A stretch of DNA of 64,000 nt from Roseivivax sp. THAF197b (GTDB lineage Bacteria > Pseudomonadota > Alphaproteobacteria > Rhodobacterales > Rhodobacteraceae), in contig NZ_CP045318.1 of NCBI RefSeq assembly GCF_009363255.1, positions 2,531,501 through 2,595,500 on the forward strand, given 5' to 3'. Below are positions 26,879 to 34,424 of this stretch, in pieces. The position numbers and the translations under genes are program-made. Position 1 is the stretch's first letter. Each line of letters begins with the position of its first letter. The notes under the pieces are model-generated. The model was not told the DNA's origin, did not search any database, and saw nothing but the letters and a program-made list of their open reading frames with translations.

Positions 26879-27181
26879 CTAGCGGATGGGGTTGTGAACG
26901 GTGACGAGCTTCGTGCCGTCCGGAAACGTGGCCTCGACCTGCACTTCGTGGATCATCTCAGGGATGCCCTCCATGCATTGATCGCGGGTGATGACCTCGG
27001 CGCCCGCCTGCATCATCTCGGACACCGACCGCCCGTCGCGCGCGCCTTCGACCACCGCATCGGTGATGAGCGCGATGGCCTCGGGGTGATTGAGCTTCAC
27101 GCCGCGGGCGAGCCGCTTGCGCGCCACCTCGGCGGCCATGGCCACCAGCAGCTTGTCTTTTTCGCGGGGTGACAGGTTCAT
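26879..27181 (-). CDS. ureA: UreA, urease gamma subunit
   Basis: This 100-residue protein starts [20 protein letters not shown] and has [19 protein letters not shown] and the C-terminal [20 protein letters not shown]. The frame is open further upstream, but only from 27181 does the product match UreA at its exact usual length. It begins one base after the ureD stop. Confidence 0.97.
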   Translation of the reverse strand: MNLSPREKDKLLVAMAAEVARKRLARGVKLNHPEAIALITDAVVEGARDGRSVSEMMQAGAEVITRDQCMEGIPEMIHEVQVEATFPDGTKLVTVHNPIR

Positions 27182-27182
27182 G

Positions 27183-28001
27183 TCAGAGCCTCCAGGACGC
27201 AGGAAGTGTATCGCGGCTGAGCCGGTCGAGAATGGGCAGAAGGGCCGTGCGCAGGGCGAAGCCGTCTTCGGCGAGAAGCCGCAGCGCAAGGGTGTCGGGC
27301 GCCAGAAGCGACGCGCCGCCCGTGGCGGGCAGATGGGTGCGGACGGCATCGAGATGCGCCTCGGCATCAGGCGCCACGTAAAGCAGGCTCGCCATCGCGC
27401 CCGCCCCCTGCCCCAAGGCGCGCCGGGCCAGCGTGGCGGCGATGTCGCCGTGCAACTCGGTACCGTCGAGGTAGTGCGCGCGGCCTCCGCGGGTCACGCG
27501 GATACGGTCGGACAGATGGCCCGTTTTCAGCGTCTCGGCCATGGCGCGACGGCCGAAGATCACCGGCTCTACCATCAGAAGGCGCGCGGTCGGATCGAGG
27601 TCTATCGAGAGCCGCCGTTCCAACGCGCCGCCGTCATAGACAATGAGCTCCTGCGGCAGCCAGGACAGATGCGCGTCCGCTCCGACCGTGATGTCGGTAG
27701 TGACCTGCGCGCGGCCCTCAGCCGCGCGGTACACCCGTTCGGCGGCCTGTGTGGTCAGCGTCAGATGCGCACCGGCCTGCACCTCGGCCGAGACCTGGAT
27801 GCGGTCGCCGCCGGTCAGGCCACCGGCGGTGTTGATCAGGATCGCCTCGGCCCGCGGTTTGCGCACGGGAAACAGCATCTTGAGCGCGCCGCGCGTGCGG
27901 AACCGGTCGAGCACACTCTGCCCGTCGCGCGCCTTCACCGACAGCCAGCCCTGCCCGTCCGCACGCGGCACGCGGGGCGCGTCTGTCGCAGGATCTGTCA
28001 C
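27183..28001 (-). CDS. ureD: UreD, urease accessory protein
   Basis: This 272-residue protein has the UreD/UreH blocks LNTAGG-like [29 protein letters not shown] and [18 protein letters not shown]. UreD binds apo-urease and, with UreF and UreG, forms the nickel insertion complex. It is the first gene of the urease operon. The 121-base gap before it separates it from urtE, so the operon may have its own promoter or be read through from the urea transporter. Confidence 0.95.
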   Translation of the reverse strand: MTDPATDAPRVPRADGQGWLSVKARDGQSVLDRFRTRGALKMLFPVRKPRAEAILINTAGGLTGGDRIQVSAEVQAGAHLTLTTQAAERVYRAAEGRAQVTTDITVGADAHLSWLPQELIVYDGGALERRLSIDLDPTARLLMVEPVIFGRRAMAETLKTGHLSDRIRVTRGGRAHYLDGTELHGDIAATLARRALGQGAGAMASLLYVAPDAEAHLDAVRTHLPATGGASLLAPDTLALRLLAEDGFALRTALLPILDRLSRDTLPASWRL

Positions 28002-28122
28002 TCTTTGCAGGATCGGTCTTCTCCGTCACGCAGATGCGTCTTGGCCTTATGGCGCGCGTTTTGGACGCGGGATGTCAACGATTCCCGGCGCTTTGCCCAA
28101 TAAACAGGCAGTCGCGCGGCGC

Positions 28123-28812
28123 TCAGACCGACACATCGTCCAGCACCGCCTGCCGGTCGGCCTCGTCCCGCGCCACGTTCCGGATGACCCGGCCCTGGCG
28201 CAGCGCCACGATCCGGTCCGCGAGCCCCCAGGCGAAATCGAAGCGTTGTTCCACCAGCACCACCGCCATCTCGCCCGCATCGCGCAAGCCCGCGATGACG
28301 CGACCGATCTGGTCGATGATATTCGGCTGAATGCCTTCGGTTGGTTCATCGAGCAGAAGCACCTTGGGCTTGGTCACCAGTGCGCGCGCAATGGCCAGTT
28401 GCTGCTGCTGCCCGCCCGAAAGATCGCCGCCCCGCCTGCCCCGCATCTCCGCCAGCACCGGGAAGAGATCGAAGATATCATCCGGCACGCGGCGCGCCTC
28501 ACGCGGCAGGCAGGCAAAGCCCACTTCCAGGTTCTCGGCCACGGTCAGCTGGGCGAAGACCTCTCGTCCCTGCGGCACGTAGGCGATACCCGCCCGCGCC
28601 CTGCCCTGCGCGCCCGAGGGCAGCGCCGCACCGTCGAGTGTGATCGCGCCAGACGCCGGATGCCGCCCGGAAATGGCCTTCAGAAGCGAGGTCTTCCCGG
28701 TGCCATTCAGCCCCATGATGCAGGTGATCTGCCCCGCCTTCGCGGTCAGGTCGATCCCGTGCAGGATGCGGCTGCCGCCATATTCGAGCGTGATACCCTG
28801 CGCCTCAAGCAT
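28123..28812 (-). CDS. urtE: UrtE, urea ABC transporter ATP-binding protein
   Basis: This 229-residue LivF-type ATPase starts MLEAQGITLEYGGSRIL. Walker A is MGLNGTGKTSLLKA, the signature LSGGQQQQLAIARALV and Walker B LLLDEPTEGIQPNIID. The phrase EPTEGIQPNII is characteristic of UrtE, compared with plain LivF. It works with UrtD to power urea import by UrtBC. It overlaps urtD by eight bases. Confidence 0.95.
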   Translation of the reverse strand: MLEAQGITLEYGGSRILHGIDLTAKAGQITCIMGLNGTGKTSLLKAISGRHPASGAITLDGAALPSGAQGRARAGIAYVPQGREVFAQLTVAENLEVGFACLPREARRVPDDIFDLFPVLAEMRGRRGGDLSGGQQQQLAIARALVTKPKVLLLDEPTEGIQPNIIDQIGRVIAGLRDAGEMAVVLVEQRFDFAWGLADRIVALRQGRVIRNVARDEADRQAVLDDVSV

Positions 28813-29560
28813 CTGCTGCCTCCTCGGGCCGCCCCAGATAGACGTCGATCACGCGCGGATCGGCGCAGACATGATCGAGCGAGCCTTCCGCCAGCGACCG
28901 CCCCTCATGCAGGACCGTCACGCGGCAATTCAGGCGCCGGACGAATTCCATGTCATGCTCGATCACGATCACTGCGCGGGTCTTCGCGGCCTCGACCAGC
29001 ATGGCCGTGGTGCGTTCGCGTTCCGCCGTGGTCATGCCCGCGGCGGGCTCATCGACCAGCAGGAGGCGCGGCTCCTGCGCAAGCAGCATGCCGATCTCCA
29101 GCCATTGCTTCTGGCCGTGGCTCAGGATGCCCGCGCGTTTGGCGAGGTCCTTCTCCAGCCCCACCTCCTCAGCCACGGCCGCGGCGCGCGCGGTCCGGTC
29201 CGGCCGCCGCATCAGCACGTTCAGCGGGTTGCGCGGTGCGGCAAGCGCCATGGTGAGGTTCTCAAGAACAGTCTGATCCTCGAACACCGTGGGTTTCTGA
29301 AACTTCCGCCCAATGCCCGCCCGCGCGATCTGCGCCTCGGACAGTTTCGTCAGATCGCGCGACAGCTCGCCGTAGCGGATGGTCCCGCTATCGGGCCGGG
29401 TCTTGCCGGTGACGAGATCCATGAAGGTCGTCTTGCCGGCGCCATTGGGGCCGATGATGGCGCGCAACTCGGGCTCGTTGACCGAGATGGACAGGTTGTC
29501 GATGGCCTTGAACCCGTCGAAGGACTTGGTGACGCCCGAGACTTCCAGAAGCGCGCTCAT
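28805..29560 (-). CDS. urtD: UrtD, urea ABC transporter ATP-binding protein
   Basis: This 251-residue LivG-type ATPase starts MSALLEVSGVTKSFDGFKAI. Walker A is GPNGAGKTTFMDLVTGKTRP, the signature LSHGQKQWLEIGMLLAQ and Walker B LLVDEPAAGMTTAE. LSHGQKQWLEIG is typical of UrtD. The start at 29560 avoids an upstream extension that is a shadow of urtC, and overlaps urtC by four bases. Confidence 0.95.
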   Translation of the reverse strand: MSALLEVSGVTKSFDGFKAIDNLSISVNEPELRAIIGPNGAGKTTFMDLVTGKTRPDSGTIRYGELSRDLTKLSEAQIARAGIGRKFQKPTVFEDQTVLENLTMALAAPRNPLNVLMRRPDRTARAAAVAEEVGLEKDLAKRAGILSHGQKQWLEIGMLLAQEPRLLLVDEPAAGMTTAERERTTAMLVEAAKTRAVIVIEHDMEFVRRLNCRVTVLHEGRSLAEGSLDHVCADPRVIDVYLGRPEEAADA

Positions 29561-30804
29561 GGCTGTTCCTCCTCCCCCCGGAGCGATCCCTGATCGGGGC
29601 CGAGGTCTTCGCGGCGGCGCGCCCGCCGGTCGCTGTAGATATCGACAAGACCGCCAAGGCCCTTGGGCGCAAAGAGCGTGACCAGCACGAAGGACAGGCC
29701 CAGAAGCACGAGCCACCAATCAGTCCATTTGATCGTGTAGAAACCAAGCTCGATATCGGGCGCGCCGCCGCCGGTGAACCAGCTGGAGGCGAGGCTGACC
29801 ACGGCAGCGCCGATCACCGCCCCGTAAAGCCTGCCGCGCCCGCCGATGGCCACCCAGACGACCAGGTAGATCGACGCGATGGGTGCGATCTCGGCGGGGT
29901 TCACGATGCCCGCCTGCGGGTAATAAAGCGCGCCCGCGAGACCGCAGAGCATCGCCGTGCCGGTGAAAATGGCGAGCTTGTAATGCTCGACCTCGTAGCC
30001 CAGGAACCGCACCCGCGCCTCGTTGTCGCGGATGCCGCGCAGCACGCTGCCGAAACGACCCGACACGACCCAGGAGGCCCCCAGATACGCGAGCGCCAAT
30101 GCGATGGCGGAGGCCCAGAGAAACCAGATCGAGATCACCGATTGCGGCGTATTCTCGAAGCCCGGAATGTTCTGCAGGCCCGACAGGCCGTTATTGCCGC
30201 GCAAGCCGCTGTCGTTCTGAAAGAGCCACAGCGACAGCGCCAGCGTGCCCGCCTGCGTCAGGATCGACAGGTACACGCCCGCGACCCGGCTGCGGAAGGC
30301 AAGCCAGCCGAAAAGGCCCGCGATCACGCCCGGTACGAGGATCGCGAAGGCCAGTTGTAGGGGCAGCGACCCGGCAAAGGCCCAGAGCCACGGGATCTCG
30401 GACGTGCCAACGACGCCGAAGATCTGCGTGCCGATCGCCTCTCGGATTTCCAGCGGCGTCGGCGGCAGCGTCGATTGCGCGAGCGAGGCCGCGACGATGG
30501 CTTCCGTGCGGTCCCACATCAGCCACATGCCGATGGCGTAACCGCCGATCCCGAAGAAGGCGAAATGCCCCAGCGACAGGATGCCGGTGAAGCCCCAGAC
30601 GAGATCGAGCGCGAGGGCCGCGAGGCACAGGCAAAGGGTCTTGCCCAGAAGCTTGACGAAGGACACCGAGACGAGACCTGCCTGCGCCATGATCGTCACG
30701 AGCACCGTGAGCGTCGCAAGGCCCAGCATCATCAGGACCACATCCTTGCGCGCGATCAGCGGGCGCCTTCCGCGCGGCGCGATATCGAGGGTTTCGATGC
30801 TCAT
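29557..30804 (-). CDS. urtC: UrtC, urea ABC transporter permease
   Basis: This 415-residue LivM-type permease has about ten transmembrane segments, e.g. VVLMMLGLATLTVLVTIMAQ and LLGKTLCLCLAALALDLVWG. GFTGILSLGHFAFFGIGGYAIG is the family block. The long insert with DRTEAIVAASLAQ between the first membrane segments is common in UrtC. ATG 30804 (MSIETLDIAPRG) overlaps urtB by four bases. Confidence 0.94.
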   Translation of the reverse strand: MSIETLDIAPRGRRPLIARKDVVLMMLGLATLTVLVTIMAQAGLVSVSFVKLLGKTLCLCLAALALDLVWGFTGILSLGHFAFFGIGGYAIGMWLMWDRTEAIVAASLAQSTLPPTPLEIREAIGTQIFGVVGTSEIPWLWAFAGSLPLQLAFAILVPGVIAGLFGWLAFRSRVAGVYLSILTQAGTLALSLWLFQNDSGLRGNNGLSGLQNIPGFENTPQSVISIWFLWASAIALALAYLGASWVVSGRFGSVLRGIRDNEARVRFLGYEVEHYKLAIFTGTAMLCGLAGALYYPQAGIVNPAEIAPIASIYLVVWVAIGGRGRLYGAVIGAAVVSLASSWFTGGGAPDIELGFYTIKWTDWWLVLLGLSFVLVTLFAPKGLGGLVDIYSDRRARRREDLGPDQGSLRGEEEQP

Positions 30805-32759
30805 GCGGCGAACCTCCCCTTCTGGGGGACAATGCCGCGCGGACGGACCTGGATGAAGAGGATGATGAACAGGATCATGTATGTCTGCGCCGCCAGAGTG
30901 TTCGACGGGTTCAGCCATTCGATCCCCTTCTGCAGCCCGCCGATCATGCCCGCGCCCGCCAGCGTGCCGAAGACCGATCCGACACCGCCCACGACCACCG
31001 TCATGAAGCTTTGCACGATATAGGCGGCACCCATTTCCGACGTGACCTGCGCGAACAGCCCGATGGCCACGCCCGCGACGCCCGCGATGCCGGAGCCCAG
31101 TGCAAAGGTCGCCATGCCCACGCGGTCCGGATCGACGCCCAATGAGGCCGCCATGCCGGGATTCTGCGTGACCGCGCGCACTTCGAGGCCCAAACGCGTG
31201 CGGCGCAGGATGAAGACCAGAACCGCGAGGAAGATCGCCGCAAGCACAAAAATCGCGATGCGGATATAGCTGATACCCACGACATCGTTCAGAACCAAGG
31301 CGCCTGCCAGCCAGTCGGGCGAGGTCAGCGGCACGGCCTGCGTGCCGAAGATGTTCTTGAAAATCTGCTGCAGCATGATCGAGATGCCGAAGGTCGCAAG
31401 CAGCGTCTCGAGCGGACGATGCGCGAGGTGCCGGATCACCAGCCGTTCCAGCGCAACCCCCGCAGCGCCTGCGACCACGAAGGCCAAGGGCAGCGCGATG
31501 ATGAGCGACAGGGTGTAATCGGGCACGATGGTCTGCACGACATAGCCCGTATAGGCGCCGATCATGATGAACTCGCCATGGGCCATGTTGATGACGCCCA
31601 TGACACCAAAGGTGATGGCAAGACCGATTGCGGCGAGGAAATAGATCGAGGCGAGCGAGAGCGCGTCGAGCGCCAGATCCACGGCCTCGGCGCGGGCGAC
31701 GCGGGCCTCGACCTCGGCCAAGGCCGTCTCGGCGGCGGCGGTCACGGCAGGATCGGGCTCGTCATAGACCTCAAGGATCGGCGTCGCGGCCAGCAATTCG
31801 GCGATGGCGTCCTCTGCGGGGCGCGCGGGTGCCGCGCCTGAGGCGGCCAGCGCGTCATAAGCGTCCCAGCGGGCGGCCTCAGAATCGAGCGTGGCGATGG
31901 GCCTGTCCGCGATGCGCCCGCCCTCGATGGCGGCAATGAGAGCCGCATCTCTGGCCGCGCGGCTGACCGTCGCGACCTCGCGCCCCGCCTCGGCCAGAAG
32001 CGCCAGCGCGTCGGCCTCCGATATGTCCGTTCCGATCTCGAGCGTGCGGGCGACATTTGCGTCCTCGGGCGCGGGCCCGACGATGGTGTCCGTGGTCAGG
32101 ATAGTGTTGAGCGCGGCGCGCGCCTCAAGGGAAATGCGCGCGGCCATCCATTCGATCGCCTCGATCCGGCGTGCGGGATCCTCGCCGAAGCGGATGGTGA
32201 TGAGGCGGTCGAGCGCCTCTTTGCGGTCACGGATCGCGCGGTTTTCCTCGCCCTCGATGGAGGCGCGGAGCGGCGCCAGCAGGTCCGGCGTGGGATTGCG
32301 CGTCAGCGCGTCGAGCGCCGCAAGACGGCGGTCCGGATCGGGATCGTTCAATTGGAACTGCACCAGTGCCGTGGCGATCAGGCGCCGCACGCCCGCATTG
32401 GGTTTCAGCTCGGTGATGTCGTCGCGGGGCGCGGTGCCCGCATCACTCCCATCCTCGACGGATTGCAGCACGTAGCTGTCGCCCTCCCGTTCGCCGGTGA
32501 AGAACAGCCCGTCGCTGTCGCGCTGCAACGCGCGCCTGTCGCCCCAGGCCTCCAGGAAGGACGGCATGCCGCTCGCACCGCTGGACGCCAGATCATCGAG
32601 CACCGGCTGGATCGTCCGACGCGAGGGCTTGGCGATCTGATCGGCGTGGGACTGCAGGGCGCTCTGGACGGGTCCCAACTGATCGGCGTCGCCTTGTGCC
32701 GCAACCGGAGTGCAGAGCACGGACAGGACGAAACTCAGGATGAGCGATAGGCGGCGCAT
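30801..32759 (-). CDS. urtB: UrtB, urea ABC transporter permease with long periplasmic N-terminal domain
   Basis: This 652-residue protein has a signal-like segment (LSLILSFVLSVLCTPVAAQG), then about 320 residues of helical, repeat-like sequence (ALVQFQLNDPDPDRRLAALDAL; RKEALDRLITIRFGEDPARR) and a C-terminal LivH-type permease of about eight segments (GVMGVINMAHGEFIMIGAYT; ERLVIRHLAHRPLETLLATF). Many proteobacterial UrtB proteins carry such an N-terminal domain, though usually a shorter one. It probably lies in the periplasm and may assist binding-protein docking. It lies 67 bases after urtA. Confidence 0.92.
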   Translation of the reverse strand: MRRLSLILSFVLSVLCTPVAAQGDADQLGPVQSALQSHADQIAKPSRRTIQPVLDDLASSGASGMPSFLEAWGDRRALQRDSDGLFFTGEREGDSYVLQSVEDGSDAGTAPRDDITELKPNAGVRRLIATALVQFQLNDPDPDRRLAALDALTRNPTPDLLAPLRASIEGEENRAIRDRKEALDRLITIRFGEDPARRIEAIEWMAARISLEARAALNTILTTDTIVGPAPEDANVARTLEIGTDISEADALALLAEAGREVATVSRAARDAALIAAIEGGRIADRPIATLDSEAARWDAYDALAASGAAPARPAEDAIAELLAATPILEVYDEPDPAVTAAAETALAEVEARVARAEAVDLALDALSLASIYFLAAIGLAITFGVMGVINMAHGEFIMIGAYTGYVVQTIVPDYTLSLIIALPLAFVVAGAAGVALERLVIRHLAHRPLETLLATFGISIMLQQIFKNIFGTQAVPLTSPDWLAGALVLNDVVGISYIRIAIFVLAAIFLAVLVFILRRTRLGLEVRAVTQNPGMAASLGVDPDRVGMATFALGSGIAGVAGVAIGLFAQVTSEMGAAYIVQSFMTVVVGGVGSVFGTLAGAGMIGGLQKGIEWLNPSNTLAAQTYMILFIILFIQVRPRGIVPQKGRFAA

Positions 32760-32826
32760 TGGCTTTCCTCATGCGAAAACCGACCCGGGCGAAGAGCGCC
32801 CGGATCGGTCATCAGGTCGATTGGGC

Positions 32827-34098
32827 TCAGTAGTTCGACAGGATCTGGACGCAGCTTTCCGTCTCTGTGTCGTACATGCCGCAGCCAAGCTCGGGCCAGT
32901 CGGAGACCAGCTTGGCGCTATCCGGCAGATGGTCGGTCCAGGCGTCGCCCGGCACTTCCTCGGTCTGGCTGACGATGTCGAACTGGCCGTCCTCGGTGAT
33001 CTCGCCGATGAGCACGGGCTTCGCGAGGTGGTGGTTCGGCAGCATGACCGCCGTGCCGCCCGTGAGGTTCGGGAATTCCTGCCCGTACATCGCGTCGCGG
33101 ACCGCGTCGACATCGGTGGTGCCCGCTTCGGTGACCGCGTTCACCCACATGTTGAAGCCGATGTAATGCGCCTCCATCGGGTCGTTGGTGACGCGATCCT
33201 CGCCCATCCGTTCCTTCCAGGTGGCGACAAATTCGCGGTTCGCCTCGGTGTCGGCGGACTGGAAGTAGTTCCACGCGGCCAAGTGACCGACGAGGTTGGT
33301 GGTGTCGAGGCCGGAGAGCTCTTCCTCACCGACGGAGAAGGCCACGACGGGGATGTCGTCGGCGGAAATCTCGGCCGCGGCCAGTTCCTTGTAGAAGCCG
33401 ATATTGGCATCGCCGTTGATCGTGGAGATCACACCGACGGGGCGGCCATCGGCGCTCATGTCGACGACATCACCCACGATGGTGGCCCAGTCGGAATGCC
33501 CGAATGGGGTGTAGTTGACGAAGATGTCCTCCTCCGCGACGCCGTTCGACTTGAGATATGCCTCGAGGATGTTGTTCGTGGTGCGCGGATAGACGTAGTC
33601 GGTGCCCAGAAGCGCGAAGCGTTCGATGCCCAGCTCTTCGAGGAAGTAATCCACTGCCGGGATCGCCTGCTGGTTGGGCGCCGCACCGGTGTAGAACACG
33701 TTCTTGGAGCTTTCCTCGCCCTCGTACTGAACGGGGTAGAACATCAGGCCGTTGAGTTCTTCGAGCACGGGCAGCGCGGATTTACGGCTGACGGAGGTCC
33801 AGGAGCCGAAGATCACATCCACTTCCTCGACGGTCAGCAGCTCGCGCGCCTTCTCGGCAAAGAGCGGCCAGTCGGAAGCCGGATCGACCACCACCGCCTC
33901 GAGATCGCAGCCCAGAAGGCCGCCCTTCTCGTTCTGCTGATCGACCAGCATCTCGACGGTGTCCTTCAGAGTGGTTTCGGAAATGGCCATGGTGCCCGAC
34001 AGCGAATGCAGCACGCCCACCTTGACGGGACAGTCCTGTGCGGCGGCCGGAAGGGCCGGCAGCAAACACGCGGCGGTCAGCAGTAAAGTGCGTTTCAC
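32827..34098 (-). CDS. urtA: UrtA, periplasmic urea-binding protein
   Basis: This 423-residue type I binding protein has a signal peptide (KRTLLLTAACLLPALPAAAQD) and the mature start CPVKVGVLHSLSGTMAISET. Family blocks include FGSWTSVSRKSALPVLEE and YVYPRTTNNILEAYLKS. GTG 34098 is taken as the start because it is preceded by GGGAGA at a good distance and yields a proper signal peptide. UrtA delivers urea to UrtBC. It heads the urtABCDE operon, whose genes are usually induced by nitrogen limitation. Confidence 0.95.
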   Translation of the reverse strand: MKRTLLLTAACLLPALPAAAQDCPVKVGVLHSLSGTMAISETTLKDTVEMLVDQQNEKGGLLGCDLEAVVVDPASDWPLFAEKARELLTVEEVDVIFGSWTSVSRKSALPVLEELNGLMFYPVQYEGEESSKNVFYTGAAPNQQAIPAVDYFLEELGIERFALLGTDYVYPRTTNNILEAYLKSNGVAEEDIFVNYTPFGHSDWATIVGDVVDMSADGRPVGVISTINGDANIGFYKELAAAEISADDIPVVAFSVGEEELSGLDTTNLVGHLAAWNYFQSADTEANREFVATWKERMGEDRVTNDPMEAHYIGFNMWVNAVTEAGTTDVDAVRDAMYGQEFPNLTGGTAVMLPNHHLAKPVLIGEITEDGQFDIVSQTEEVPGDAWTDHLPDSAKLVSDWPELGCGMYDTETESCVQILSNY

Positions 34099-34242
34099 GA
34101 AGATATCTCCCAGATGTTGACGAACGAAACCGTGCGCCGAGCCGACATGCGGCGCCAATCATCCAAGGGCGGTGTTTCTCTGCGATGCAGAAAACTGCGC
34201 GAAAAAGCGGCAGACAGAGAGTGAAACGTCGCGAAATTGCGC

Positions 34243-34262
34243 GTTTTGCGACAGCGCAAAAC
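34243..34262. promoter_or_regulatory. Inverted repeat upstream of urtA
   Basis: GTTTTGCG and CGCAAAAC form perfect 8-bp arms around ACAG, centred about 155 bases before urtA. It could be an operator for a dimeric regulator. It has no T-run, so a terminator is unlikely. The regulator is unknown; the sequence is not a recognisable NtrC site. Confidence 0.4.
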
Positions 34263-34365
34263 CTGTTTTGCGGGAATGGCGCAGGCTGGCAACTGCGTGT
34301 TTACCACTCGGACGGCCCCGGTTTTCCGGGAATCGTGATCCTCAACAAGGGCGGGGGCGCATGTG

Positions 34366-34395
34366 AAAACGGCCACCCCATGGTTGGGATGGCCG
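34366..34395 (-). terminator. Intrinsic terminator after the TRAP operon
   Basis: On the minus strand CGGCCATCCC pairs with GGGGTGGCCG (10 pairs, one mismatched or wobble) around AACCAT and is followed by TTTT. It lies 30 bases after the dctM stop. Confidence 0.8.
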
Positions 34396-34424
34396 CCTTC
34401 AGGTCTTTGGGATCTGCGTTCAGA

